The position numbers and the translations under genes were made by a program. The notes beneath the pieces are model-generated. The model saw only the letters and a list, made by a program, of their open reading frames with translations, searched no databases and had not been told where the DNA came from. A stretch of DNA of 64,000 nt, taken from NCBI RefSeq assembly GCF_020667895.1, contig NZ_JAFMPS010000006.1, forward strand, positions 88,169-152,168, in the 5' to 3' direction. This stretch comes from Alcanivorax sp. 1008 (lineage in GTDB: Bacteria; Pseudomonadota; Gammaproteobacteria; Pseudomonadales; Alcanivoracaceae). Positions 9,718 to 18,304 of the stretch are shown in pieces; position 1 is the stretch's first letter; each line of letters opens with the position of its first letter.

Positions 9718-10458
9718 TCACCGGAAATTGATGGTTATGCCGAACTCGCCGCAGCTGCTCAGGCAGTTTTGAACATAGATATCGCTGGTGCCGTAAAGAA
9801 TATCCTCCTCGCCCAGATAAAGAGTCAGGCTGCCGTCGTCAGAGTAGGAAATGCCTTGCAGGCGGCCGCCAAAGTTGTCGTATAGAAAGGCGGTGAGTAC
9901 GTCCCGCTCCCGTAGCAGCAGCACGTCAGAGAGTTGTTGGCCGCTCAGGCCGGCAGCGTTACCGCCGTCCTCGACGCCATTTAGCGGGCCTTGCAGGGCC
10001 AGCAGTATATTGCGCAGGCTGTCTGCTATTGGTCCGTCTTCCAGGCTGATCAGGGAGGTATTGATAGCTTCGCTGGCCATGGAAGCGTTGGGCAGACCCG
10101 GAAGGCCGAAGCTCTGCGATGTGCTGCGGTTGTACCAGCTCTGGTTGCTGCTGTAATCAAATGGTGGCTGGCTGGCGGAGCGCTGCACGGCGCTATCCAG
10201 ATTCTCGGCCTGAGAGTCCATTAGAGGGGCTTGGCGGTACAGTTCCGGGCACAGCTTCTGGTGTTTGCGCTTCTCTTCCTCTTTGGCCTTGTGTTCCATG
10301 GCCGCAACGAGGAAGTCGGTATAGTCGCCAAATGCGCCCATTACTGGCTTATCGCCCAGCACGACCGGCGATACACAGTCGTTCGCTTGGGCAGAAACAG
10401 CAAGCACCGCCGACAGAGCAGCGACAGCACAAAGCCTGAAATGACGTGACAGATCCAT
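9718..10458 (-). CDS. Secreted/periplasmic protein of unknown function (first of a pair)
   Basis: A 246-residue protein with a clear signal peptide (about 1-25, cleavage after SAQA). The mature chain has a short Lys/Glu-rich charged helix (about residues 55-65), a central Ser/Asn/Gln-rich low-complexity part, and a C-terminal part of short beta-like strands. Four Cys could form disulphides: one near the mature N-terminus, one near residue 70, and two in a C-LSS-C pair near the C-terminus, consistent with export. It is divergent from the rpsF operon and heads a two-gene unit with the 9123-9713 gene. No family recognised. Confidence 0.7.
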   Translation of the reverse strand: MDLSRHFRLCAVAALSAVLAVSAQANDCVSPVVLGDKPVMGAFGDYTDFLVAAMEHKAKEEEKRKHQKLCPELYRQAPLMDSQAENLDSAVQRSASQPPFDYSSNQSWYNRSTSQSFGLPGLPNASMASEAINTSLISLEDGPIADSLRNILLALQGPLNGVEDGGNAAGLSGQQLSDVLLLRERDVLTAFLYDNFGGRLQGISYSDDGSLTLYLGEEDILYGTSDIYVQNCLSSCGEFGITINFR

Positions 10459-10553
10459 CGGGCGTCACCGTTATTGTTTTATGTTGTTAGAGTAATTCTC
10501 AGACGCTGGTACAAGGATACGGCTTCGCCCTCGGGAAGGCAATGTCCGGAAAC

Positions 10554-10583
10554 TTGAGTTCGGGGGCTGTGATGGGCTAGAAT
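10554..10583 (+). promoter_or_regulatory. Sigma-70 promoter of the rpsF-priB-rpsR-rplI operon
   Basis: TTGAGT (10554-10559), an 18-base spacer and TAGAAT (10578-10583). It lies about 112 bases before the rpsF ATG, leaving an untranslated leader of about 105 bases. A similar TAGAAT box lies upstream of glyA. Confidence 0.65.
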
Positions 10584-10695
10584 CCGCGCCCCCGAAGCGC
10601 TATCCGGCCAGATTCTATAGTTTCTGGTCAGGTGGCCTCGGCTCCTTGCCTCACCGCATGCTGCGGGAGGCTGCCAAAACCACAGGGAGCAGATA

Positions 10696-11037
10696 ATGCG
10701 CCATTACGAAGTTGTGTTTCTGGTTCACCCGGACCAGAGCGAGCAGGTGCCTGCCATGATCGAGCGCTACACCACGCTGATCAAGGATGGCAACGGTACC
10801 ATTCACCGCCTTGAAGATTGGGGTCGCCGCCAGCTGGCTTACCCGATCAACAAAATCCACAAGGCTCATTACGTTCTGATGAACATCGAATGTGACGGCG
10901 AGACACTCAAAGAGCTCGAGAACACCTTCCGTTTCAACGATGCGGTAATCCGTCATCTGGTGATGCGTCAGGATAAAGCATTGACCGAGGCCTCGCCGCT
11001 GGCGAAGTCGAACGAGAAGGAGGAGGTGTCCGCCTGA
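10696..11037 (+). CDS. rpsF: 30S ribosomal protein S6
   Basis: S6 binds the central domain of 16S rRNA as a heterodimer with S18, which is encoded two genes downstream. The 113 residues begin [18 protein letters not shown], the typical S6 ferredoxin-like start, and include GRRQLAYPI and KAHYVLMN. The tail is short and charged, without the long poly-Glu extension seen in E. coli. A GGGAG ribosome site lies just before the ATG. First gene of the S6-PriB-S18-L9 operon. Confidence 0.98.
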   Translation: MRHYEVVFLVHPDQSEQVPAMIERYTTLIKDGNGTIHRLEDWGRRQLAYPINKIHKAHYVLMNIECDGETLKELENTFRFNDAVIRHLVMRQDKALTEASPLAKSNEKEEVSA

Positions 11038-11045
11038 CGCCGTCA

Positions 11046-11354
11046 GTGCAAAACCAGTGTGTATTGACCGGTCAGGTGGTTGCCATTGAGCCGGTTCGTC
11101 AAACCCCAGGCGGTGTAGCAAGGCAGAGGCTTTGGCTTGAACATCGTTCCCGGCAGGAAGAGGCCGGGGTTGCCCGGGCCGTTGAAGCGCGCATTGCGCT
11201 AATACTGGCAGGTGAGGTAGCAATCGGCAGCGCCGCGCAAGTTCGCGAGGGCAGCCAGATTCAGGTCAGCGGGTTTATCGCCCGATCAGGCCACCGGGGG
11301 GAGGCGCAGGACAGACTGGAGTTGCACGTACAGGCACTGGTGCACCTCGATTGA
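11046..11354 (+). CDS. priB: Primosomal replication protein PriB
   Basis: A single-stranded-DNA-binding OB-fold protein that helps PriA and DnaT reload DnaB at stalled forks. It has 102 residues. The signature LEHRSRQEEAG and the C-terminal strand LELHVQALVHLD match the E. coli protein closely. A GTG start at 11046 gives the expected four residues before the first beta strand (VLTGQVV). The best Shine-Dalgarno-like run (GAAGGAGGAGG, 11015-11026) lies inside the end of rpsF and is rather far, so coupling to rpsF translation is likely. The position between rpsF and rpsR is the canonical gammaproteobacterial arrangement. Confidence 0.93.
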   Translation: MQNQCVLTGQVVAIEPVRQTPGGVARQRLWLEHRSRQEEAGVARAVEARIALILAGEVAIGSAAQVREGSQIQVSGFIARSGHRGEAQDRLELHVQALVHLD

Positions 11355-11375
11355 GAGAATTTCTGGAGAATATTC

Positions 11376-11606
11376 ATGGCTCGTTTTTTTCGTCGTCGCA
11401 AGTTTTGCCGTTTCAGCGCTGAAGGCGTTGATCGGATTGATTACAAAGATCTGGAAACCCTGAAGGGTTACATCACCGAAACCGGCAAGATCGTGCCGAG
11501 CCGTATTACCGGCACCAGCGCACGCTATCAGCGTCAGCTGGCTCAGGCGATCAAGCAAGCCCGTTATCTGGCTCTGCTGCCGTTCTCAGACAGCCACGAC
11601 AACTAA
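11376..11606 (+). CDS. rpsR: 30S ribosomal protein S18
   Basis: A 76-residue basic protein that pairs with S6 on the 16S rRNA platform. It starts [13 protein letters not shown] and contains the conserved DYKDLETLK and the Arg-rich [17 protein letters not shown] helix. The length equals that of E. coli S18. A CTGGAG ribosome site precedes the ATG. Third gene of the operon. Confidence 0.98.
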   Translation: MARFFRRRKFCRFSAEGVDRIDYKDLETLKGYITETGKIVPSRITGTSARYQRQLAQAIKQARYLALLPFSDSHDN

Positions 11607-11623
11607 GCCCGGGGAGACAGATC

Positions 11624-12076
11624 ATGCAAATTATTCTGCTCGAGAGAGTTAAAAACCTGGGCGATCTGGGCGCTGTTGTTGATGTGCGCGCAGGCTATGG
11701 CCGTAACTTCCTGATCCCGCAGGGTAAAGCGCTGCCGGCGACCAAGGACAATCTGGCCACGGTTGAGGCTCGTCGTGCCGAGCTGCAGGCACAGGCTGCT
11801 GAGCAGCTGGCTGCTGCACAGGCCCGCGGCGAGAAGCTGAATGGTGCCTCTATTAGTCTGGCTGCCAAGTCTGGCGATGAAGGTAAGCTGTTTGGCTCCG
11901 TCGGCACCCGTGATATTGCTGAGGCGATCACTGCCCAGACAGGCGTGGAGCTGGAGAAAGCTGAAGTGAAGCTGCCGAATGGTGCATTGCGCAACACTGG
12001 TGAGTTCGAGATCGACGTACAGCTGCACAGCGACGTAACTGTCGCTATCAAGCTGGCGATTGTTCCGGAGGAATAA
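11624..12076 (+). CDS. rplI: 50S ribosomal protein L9
   Basis: A 150-residue two-domain protein. The N-terminal rRNA-binding domain begins [16 protein letters not shown] and contains the conserved [15 protein letters not shown] long connecting helix (about 40-75) is rich in Ala, Gln and Glu. The C-terminal domain contains [16 protein letters not shown]9 projects from the large subunit near the L1 stalk and helps maintain the reading frame. Last gene of the operon, directly before a strong terminator. Confidence 0.98.
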   Translation: MQIILLERVKNLGDLGAVVDVRAGYGRNFLIPQGKALPATKDNLATVEARRAELQAQAAEQLAAAQARGEKLNGASISLAAKSGDEGKLFGSVGTRDIAEAITAQTGVELEKAEVKLPNGALRNTGEFEIDVQLHSDVTVAIKLAIVPEE

Positions 12077-12111
12077 GCCTTTGCCCCTTGCCGGGCTCTG
12101 GTGACACAATG

Positions 12112-12149
12112 CGGGCACTGTCAGCGATGACAGTGCCCGTTTTCTTTTT
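12112..12149 (+). terminator. Terminator of the rpsF-rplI operon
   Basis: An 11-bp perfect stem (CGGGCACTGTC with GACAGTGCCCG) with a six-base loop is followed by TTTTCTTTTT. It separates rplI from dnaB, which starts at 12174. Confidence 0.95.
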
Positions 12150-12173
12150 ATTGCCCTGCGGTTTTGCCAAGCT

Positions 12174-13568
12174 ATGAGTGAACCACTGAATATCGACCAG
12201 CATCTGCCCGAAAGTTTGCGTCTGCCGCCCCAGTCTGTGGAGGCGGAACAGGCTGTGCTGGGGGGGTTGATGCTCAGCGAGGATGCGTGGGATCAGGTTG
12301 CGGAACGGGTCGGCGAGCACGACTTTTACCGCAAGGAACACAAGCAGATTTTTCGGGTCATGCTCGGGCTGGCTGAGCAGAACCAGCCTCGGGACATGAT
12401 TACCGTGTCTCAGGCGCTGCAGCAACTGGGGCAATTGGAAAGCGCCGGTGGTGTGGCTTATCTGAGTGATCTCGCCCGCAATACCCCGAGTGCGGCTAAT
12501 ATCTCTGCTTACGCGGATATCGTCCGTGAGCGTTCGGTACTACGCCAGCTTATCAGTATCTCGAACAAGGTTTCCGATCGAGCGTACAACCCCAAAGGGG
12601 CGGCTAGCGCAGAGATTCTTGATGAGGCCGAGTCGGGTATTTTTGCCATTGCCGAACAGCAGCAAAAGGGAACCGGCCCGCGCGCTATCAAGGATGTGTT
12701 GACCAATGCGGTTGGTCGTATTGAGGAGCTGTTCCGTAACAAGGCACTGGTTACCGGGGTGTCCACCGGGTTTGATGAGCTGGATAAAATGACCGCGGGC
12801 TTGCAGCCTTCGGATATGGTGGTGGTGGCTGCTCGCCCTTCCATGGGTAAGACCACATTCGCCATGAACCTGTGCGAAAGCGTTGCTATCAAAAGCGGTA
12901 AGCCGGTGCTGGTGTTCTCCATGGAAATGCCGGCAGAAAGCATTGTTATGCGTATGCTGGCCTCGCTGGGCCGCATCAACCTGCGTAATATTCTTTCCGG
13001 TCGTTTGACCCAGGACGACTGGACCCGAATTGCTTCCGCAATGCAGTTGCTCACCCCGCAGAAATTCTTTATCGACGATACTCCGGCGCTTAGCCCGATG
13101 GATATTCGTGCTCGTGCTCGTCGCGTTGCCCGTGAGTGCGGCGGTGAGCTTGGCATGATCATGGTCGACTACCTGCAGTTGATGCAGGTGCCCGGCGTGG
13201 AAAACCGGGTTAATGAAATCTCTGAGATTTCCCGGTCATTGAAAGGCCTGGCCAAAGAGCTGAATGTTCCCGTGGTTGCTTTGTCCCAGCTTAACCGCTC
13301 ACTGGAGCAGCGCCCCAACAAGCGTCCGGTCATGTCGGATCTGCGCGAATCCGGCGCCATCGAGCAGGACGCCGACGTCATCATGTTCCTGTACCGTGAT
13401 GAGGTATATAACAAGGAAAAGTCCGAGGAAAAGGGTATGGCCGAAGTTATTATCGGCAAGCAGCGTAACGGTCCGATTGGCACCGTGCGGCTGGCGTTTC
13501 GCGGCGAGTTCACACGCTTTGATGATCTTGCTCCCGAGTATTATCAGCAGTATCAGTCGAGCGAATAA
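12174..13568 (+). CDS. dnaB: Replicative DNA helicase DnaB
   Basis: The hexameric 5'-3' helicase of the replication fork, 464 residues. The N-terminal domain (about 15-115) starts with the conserved PPQSVEAEQAVLGG. The RecA-like motor domain has the Walker A run ARPSMGKTTFAMN (about 218-231), Walker B MIMVDYLQLM and the ATP-site SQLNRSLE. There is no intein, despite dnaB being a frequent insertion site. Nothing precedes the ATG that looks like a strong ribosome site. It follows the rplI terminator and is probably the first gene of a dnaB-alr-radA run. Confidence 0.97.
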   Translation: MSEPLNIDQHLPESLRLPPQSVEAEQAVLGGLMLSEDAWDQVAERVGEHDFYRKEHKQIFRVMLGLAEQNQPRDMITVSQALQQLGQLESAGGVAYLSDLARNTPSAANISAYADIVRERSVLRQLISISNKVSDRAYNPKGAASAEILDEAESGIFAIAEQQQKGTGPRAIKDVLTNAVGRIEELFRNKALVTGVSTGFDELDKMTAGLQPSDMVVVAARPSMGKTTFAMNLCESVAIKSGKPVLVFSMEMPAESIVMRMLASLGRINLRNILSGRLTQDDWTRIASAMQLLTPQKFFIDDTPALSPMDIRARARRVARECGGELGMIMVDYLQLMQVPGVENRVNEISEISRSLKGLAKELNVPVVALSQLNRSLEQRPNKRPVMSDLRESGAIEQDADVIMFLYRDEVYNKEKSEEKGMAEVIIGKQRNGPIGTVRLAFRGEFTRFDDLAPEYYQQYQSSE

Positions 13569-13570
13569 TC

Positions 13571-14659
13571 ATGCGCGGTACCCGGCTGGAGCTGCGTTCC
13601 GATTCCCTTCGTCACAATGCCCGTCGTGCCCGCCAGTTGAGTGGGGGCGCTTCCGTATTTGCTATGGTCAAGGCAAACGGTTATGGCCATGGCTTGGTGT
13701 TTGTCGCCCAATCTTTGATAGAAGATGTGGATGGTTTCGGTGTCGCTGTGCTTGAAGAGGCGAAAGCATTGCGCGCCGCAGGCATTGGCGCGCCGATCAT
13801 GCTGCTTGAAGGTGTATTCGACGCCGATGAGTTGATCACTGCTGCGGCGCTTGGCTGTGAGTTAATTGTGCATAGCGAGTGGCAGCTTGAGCTTCTTGAG
13901 TCCACGCCACTTGCTGAGCGGGTGTCTGTCTGGCTGAAACTTGATACGGGTATGCATCGGCTTGGTTTGCCTTTGGCGGAGCTGGATGCTGTGGTGTCAC
14001 GTTTACAATGCTGCCCCGCAGTGTCTCTTGTTGGTATGGCCAGTCATTTCGCCTGTGCCGATATGCTCGGTGACTCGATGAGCGAAGCGCAGTTGCAGAA
14101 AGTTCGCTATGCTGCAGCGCGCTATGAAGTGCCCTATAGTGCGGCGAATTCTGCCGCCATATTCCGCTACCCGCATAGTGTCGGTCGACGTGTTCGCCCC
14201 GGTATTATGCTGTACGGCTCCTCGCCATTTGCAGACCGTTCCGCAGCATCTCTTGGTCTACAGGTTACCCAACGATTAAGTGCAAAAATTATTGCCATCA
14301 ATCAGGTGCCGTCAGGCGATGCGGTGGGTTATGGCGGTGACTGGCGTGCGCAACGTGATAGCCGTATTGCGGTGGTGGCCATCGGTTATGGTGATGGTTA
14401 TCCGCGTCACGCTCCATCGGGCACGGCGCTGGCAGTGAAGAATGTTGATGGCGCTTGGCGCTCGGCAACTCTGGCGGGGCGTGTCTCCATGGATATGATT
14501 ACCATTGATGTGACAGACCTGCCGCTGACTCAAGTTGGCGATGAAGTGGAGTTGTGGGGTGATCAGGTTAGTGTGGATGATGTGGCGCAAAGCTGCGGCA
14601 CGATTAGCTATGAGTTGTTTTGTCGTCTGACCGGTCGACCTGAACGGGAATTTCTTTGA
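13571..14659 (+). CDS. alr: Alanine racemase
   Basis: A PLP enzyme converting L-Ala to D-Ala for peptidoglycan, 362 residues. The PLP lysine lies in MVKANGYGHG (about residues 35-44). The catalytic Tyr region and the C-terminal RVSMDMITIDVTD motif are present. Length and order (TIM barrel, then beta domain) are normal. It starts two bases after the dnaB stop, and its own stop (TGA) overlaps the radA ATG by one base, so dnaB-alr-radA are likely translated from one message. Confidence 0.96.
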   Translation: MRGTRLELRSDSLRHNARRARQLSGGASVFAMVKANGYGHGLVFVAQSLIEDVDGFGVAVLEEAKALRAAGIGAPIMLLEGVFDADELITAAALGCELIVHSEWQLELLESTPLAERVSVWLKLDTGMHRLGLPLAELDAVVSRLQCCPAVSLVGMASHFACADMLGDSMSEAQLQKVRYAAARYEVPYSAANSAAIFRYPHSVGRRVRPGIMLYGSSPFADRSAASLGLQVTQRLSAKIIAINQVPSGDAVGYGGDWRAQRDSRIAVVAIGYGDGYPRHAPSGTALAVKNVDGAWRSATLAGRVSMDMITIDVTDLPLTQVGDEVELWGDQVSVDDVAQSCGTISYELFCRLTGRPEREFL

Positions 14660-16026
14660 TGGCAAAGCGCAAGATTGCTTACGTATGCACTGACTGCGGT
14701 GCGGACTTCCCCAAATGGCAGGGCCAGTGTCCGGCCTGTGGTGCGTGGAATACCTTGAGTGAATTCGTGACGGAGCCGGCCATGCCGGTTTCGCGCAGCG
14801 TTGAGCGCAGTGGCTACGCCGGTGAGTTGTCGGAAGTGCGCCGCCTGGATGAAATTGAGCTCACTGATACGCCTAGAATTATCACCGGGATTGGTGAACT
14901 GGACCGAGTTCTGGGCGGCGGTTTGGTGCCGGGCTCGGCAATTTTGATTGGGGGTCACCCGGGCGCTGGCAAGTCGACTTTGCTATTGCAGGTGATGTGC
15001 CAGCTAGCCAAGGGGCTGCCTTGCTTATATGTGACCGGCGAGGAGTCACCGGCTCAGGTTGCGATGCGCGCCGATCGGCTCAAGTTGCCACGGGACGGCC
15101 TCAGGCTCGCGGCGGAAACGGATATCGAACGTATTCTGGAGTTGGCGCGCAAGGAGAAGCCCCGGCTACTGGTCATAGACTCTATTCAGGTGATGTATCT
15201 GGCGGGCCTGCAGTCTTCGCCTGGCAGTGTTGCTCAGGTGCGCGAGGGCGCTGCGGTACTGACACGCTTTGCCAAGCAAACTGGCACCGTATTGCTGTTG
15301 GTGGGCCATGTTACCAAGGATGGCTCGCTGGCTGGACCGAAAGTGCTTGAGCACATGATCGATTGTTCATTAATGCTGGAAGGTTCGTCGGATGCCCGGT
15401 TTCGGACCCTACGGGGATTGAAAAACCGTTTCGGGGCAGTCAATGAGCTGGGTGTCTTCGGCATGACGGGAGAAGGTTTGCGCGAGGTAAAAAACCCCTC
15501 GGCGATTTTTCTCAATCGCTCAGATGAAGTTGCTTCCGGCTCTTTGGTGACAGTGGTTTGGGAGGGCACCCGTCCGCTGCTGGTGGAGCTGCAGGCGCTG
15601 GTGGACCAGAGTCACTTGGGCAACCCGCGCCGTGTTGCGGTTGGCCTTGAGCAGAATCGTATGGCCATGCTGCTGGCGGTGCTGCACCGGCATGGTGGCA
15701 TCCAGCTTGGCGATCAGGATGTTTTTGCCAATGTGGTGGGTGGCGTAAAGGTGGTAGAAACAGGTGCCGATCTGGCGCTGTTGCTCGCCATGGTTTCCAG
15801 CTTCCGTAATCGGCCGTTGGCAAAAGATCTGGTGGTGGTTGGCGAGGTGGGCCTGAGTGGCGAAATTCGCCCGGTACAGCAGGGTCAGGATCGTTTGCAG
15901 GAAGCCGCCAAGCATGGTTTTCGCCGCGCCATTATCGGCAAGGGTAATGCCCCGCGGGCGCCCATAGCTGGTATGGAAGTGCTGCCGGTGGCGACATTGT
16001 CCGAGGCGTTGGCTTTAATTGACTGA
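14659..16026 (+). CDS. radA: DNA repair protein RadA
   Basis: A RecA-like helicase that drives branch migration of recombination intermediates, 455 residues. A four-Cys zinc finger at the N-terminus (CTDCG and CPACG), Walker A GGHPGAGKSTLL (about 94-105), the RadA-specific KNRFG motif, and a C-terminal Lon-protease-like domain (about 290-450) are all present. A TTG three bases upstream is also in frame, but the ATG at 14659 overlapping the alr stop is the better start. It runs convergent with the PilZ gene. Confidence 0.96.
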   Translation: MAKRKIAYVCTDCGADFPKWQGQCPACGAWNTLSEFVTEPAMPVSRSVERSGYAGELSEVRRLDEIELTDTPRIITGIGELDRVLGGGLVPGSAILIGGHPGAGKSTLLLQVMCQLAKGLPCLYVTGEESPAQVAMRADRLKLPRDGLRLAAETDIERILELARKEKPRLLVIDSIQVMYLAGLQSSPGSVAQVREGAAVLTRFAKQTGTVLLLVGHVTKDGSLAGPKVLEHMIDCSLMLEGSSDARFRTLRGLKNRFGAVNELGVFGMTGEGLREVKNPSAIFLNRSDEVASGSLVTVVWEGTRPLLVELQALVDQSHLGNPRRVAVGLEQNRMAMLLAVLHRHGGIQLGDQDVFANVVGGVKVVETGADLALLLAMVSSFRNRPLAKDLVVVGEVGLSGEIRPVQQGQDRLQEAAKHGFRRAIIGKGNAPRAPIAGMEVLPVATLSEALALID

Positions 16027-16042
16027 ATGGAAAATGGTTAGC

Positions 16043-16399
16043 TTATTTGCCGACCAGATTCTTCACAGCGTCTTCGTCACCAAGGTTGAGTTCGACAATG
16101 CGGCGCAGGTGCTGCATGTCGCTAACATCAATCAGCACGAAAATCAGCCCGGCTTGATCATCGCTGATGTGACGTACCTGGCTTTCCAGGGTCAGGTGGA
16201 TCGGGCTGTCATCCAGGGTCAGTGTCAGACGGCACTCGTCATCAGCGTGTACGGACTCGCTTTGGGGCAGACGAATCTGTGCGCCGCGCACCGAGATATC
16301 CAGCAGCTCAACTGGCAATAGCCGTTCGCCGATATGCAGCCGCGCGGTGCCCTCAAAGGGCACCCGGGAGAAACGGCGTTTGTCTTCGGGGTTGCTCAT
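16043..16399 (-). CDS. PilZ-domain protein, predicted c-di-GMP binder
   Basis: A single-domain PilZ protein of 118 residues. It has the RxxxR c-di-GMP-binding motif at the N-terminus (RRFSR, residues 8-12) and the second motif as DISVRG (about 34-39), both intact, so ligand binding is plausible. No membrane segment or partner domain. Its ATG overlaps the ettA stop by four bases, so it is translationally coupled to ettA, an odd pairing for a signalling receptor. Which process it controls cannot be told from sequence. Confidence 0.88.
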   Translation of the reverse strand: MSNPEDKRRFSRVPFEGTARLHIGERLLPVELLDISVRGAQIRLPQSESVHADDECRLTLTLDDSPIHLTLESQVRHISDDQAGLIFVLIDVSDMQHLRRIVELNLGDEDAVKNLVGK

Positions 16400-18063
16400 A
16401 CTTCAATCCGCTTGTAACGCACCCGCTTTGGTTGCAGGGCTTCCTCGCCCAGGGTGCGGCGCCGGTACTCTTCAAACTCTGTATAACTGCCTTCAAACCA
16501 CTCCACTTTTGAGTCGCCTTCAAAGGCAAGAATGTGGGTGGCGACCCGGTCAAGAAACCAGCGGTCGTGAGAGATAACAATGGCGCAACCGGGGAAGGCA
16601 AGCAAGGCTTCTTCGAGGGCGCGCAGTGTCTCGACATCAAGGTCGTTGGTTGGCTCATCAAGCAGTAGCACGTTGGCGCCTTGCTTCAGTAGCTTGGCCA
16701 GATGTAGTCGGTTGCGCTCACCGCCGGACAGGTCCTTGACCCGCTTTTGCTGGTCGGCGCCCTTGAAATTGAAGCGGCCGATATAGGCCCGTGACGGCAT
16801 TTCGAAGTTGCCTACCTTGAGGATGTCGAGGCCATCGGAAATTTCTTCCCAGACGGTCTTCTCTCCAGCAAGGTCTTCACGGGACTGGTCCACATAGGCC
16901 AGCTGCACGGTGTCACCGCGGACGATCTCGCCCTTGTCCGGTGTTTCCTGATCGGTCATCAGGCGGAACAGAGTGGTTTTACCGGCACCGTTCGGGCCGA
17001 TAATGCCAACGATGGCGCCGCGCGGTACCTTGAAGCTAAGGTCTTCGTAAAGCACTTTGTCGTCAAAGTGCTTGGATACGCCATTAAGCTCGAATACCAG
17101 CTCGCCAAGGCGTGGGCCGGGCGGGATATACAGTTCCTGAGTGGCGTTGCGCTCCTGAAAATCAACACTTGCCAGCTCCTCGAAGGCGGCTACCCGTGCC
17201 TTGTTTTTGGAGCGGCGGCCTTTCGGGTTCTGCCTTACCCACTCAAGCTCGCGCTCCACGGTCTTGCGGTGGGCGCTTTCGGACTTGGCCTCCTGTTCCA
17301 GGCGCTTCTCTTTCTGCTCTAGCCAGGATGTGTAATTGCCCTTCCAGGGGATTCCTTCGCCACGGTCCAGTTCCAGAATCCACTCGCAGGAGTTGTCGAG
17401 GAAGTATCGGTCATGGGTTACTGCAACCACGGTTCCGGTGAACTCGTGCAGGTAGCGTTCCAGCCAGGCCACCGACTCGGCGTCCAGATGGTTGGTGGGC
17501 TCGTCCAGCAGCAGCATATCCGGGGCGGACAGAATCAGTCGGCACAGAGCGACGCGACGGCGCTCGCCGCCGGACAGGTGCTTAACCTCCGCGTCCCAGG
17601 GGGGCAGGCGCAGGGCGTCAGCGGCGATCTCCAGCTTGCGCTCCAGATCATGGCCTCCGGCGGTTTCCAGAATGGCCTCCAGTCTTGCTTGTTCTTCGGC
17701 AAGCTTGTCGAAGTCCGCGTCTTCCTCGGCATAGGCGGCGTAGACTTCCTCAAGGCGCTGCTGAGCCGCCTTTACTTCACCAAGGGCTTCCTCGACCACT
17801 TCGCGCACGGTCTTGCTGTTATCCAGCTCTGGCTCCTGGGCCAGATAGCCGATTTTGATGCCGGGCTGGGGACGGGCTTCACCCAGGTAGTCCTTGTCTA
17901 CCCCGGCCATGATGCGCAGCAGGGAGGATTTCCCTGAGCCGTTCAGGCCCAGCACACCGATCTTGGCGCCGGGGAAGAAGGACAGAGAGATGTCCTTGAG
18001 AATCTGCTTTTTCGGCGGGACGATCTTGCCGACCCGATTCATGGTGAAAATGTACTGAGACAT
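16396..18063 (-). CDS. ettA: Energy-dependent translational throttle protein EttA (ABC-F ATPase)
   Basis: An ABC-F protein that binds the ribosomal E site and gates the first elongation steps according to the ATP/ADP ratio. With the ATG at 18063 (start MSQYIFTMNRVGK) it has 555 residues, the same length as E. coli EttA. It carries two ABC domains with Walker A GLNGSGKSSLL and GPNGAGKTTLF, signature motifs LSGGERRRVAL and LSGGERNRLHL, the interdomain linker and the arm insertion. A further upstream in-frame ATG exists but would add residues not seen in the family. No membrane domains, as expected. Confidence 0.96.
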   Translation of the reverse strand: MSQYIFTMNRVGKIVPPKKQILKDISLSFFPGAKIGVLGLNGSGKSSLLRIMAGVDKDYLGEARPQPGIKIGYLAQEPELDNSKTVREVVEEALGEVKAAQQRLEEVYAAYAEEDADFDKLAEEQARLEAILETAGGHDLERKLEIAADALRLPPWDAEVKHLSGGERRRVALCRLILSAPDMLLLDEPTNHLDAESVAWLERYLHEFTGTVVAVTHDRYFLDNSCEWILELDRGEGIPWKGNYTSWLEQKEKRLEQEAKSESAHRKTVERELEWVRQNPKGRRSKNKARVAAFEELASVDFQERNATQELYIPPGPRLGELVFELNGVSKHFDDKVLYEDLSFKVPRGAIVGIIGPNGAGKTTLFRLMTDQETPDKGEIVRGDTVQLAYVDQSREDLAGEKTVWEEISDGLDILKVGNFEMPSRAYIGRFNFKGADQQKRVKDLSGGERNRLHLAKLLKQGANVLLLDEPTNDLDVETLRALEEALLAFPGCAIVISHDRWFLDRVATHILAFEGDSKVEWFEGSYTEFEEYRRRTLGEEALQPKRVRYKRIEV

Positions 18064-18235
18064 GGGGATTCCGTTGCGGGGAAAGTCTGGAAAAGTGCGC
18101 ATAAACTAACGGAAATAGGGGCAGGTTGAAAGTCAGCGCAGGGGCGATTTGGCATGTCAGGCCGGGCTGAGCGAGGCTTCAGGTTGCCAGACTGGGGCCG
18201 CTGCCGTGAAACCCCCTTCACTCACGTCAGGCAAA

Positions 18236-18264
18236 GTGATTTAAGCCCCTCATTCGGCTAGAAT
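18236..18264 (+). promoter_or_regulatory. Candidate glyA promoter
   Basis: TAGAAT at 18259-18264 stands 41 bases before the glyA ATG, in a context (GGCTAGAATGCGCC) similar to the rpsF promoter. The -35 position holds only a weak match (GTGATT, 17-base spacer). No glycine riboswitch-like tandem structure is apparent in the 241 bases between ettA and glyA. Confidence 0.4.
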
Positions 18265-18304
18265 GCGCCCTCCCCGCAAACCAGGTTACCGAGAAGGCAC
18301 ACTC

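Noticed and set aside
18064-18304. Glycine riboswitch before glyA
   Set aside because: No tandem glycine-aptamer core sequences are visible; only a TAGAAT promoter-like box.
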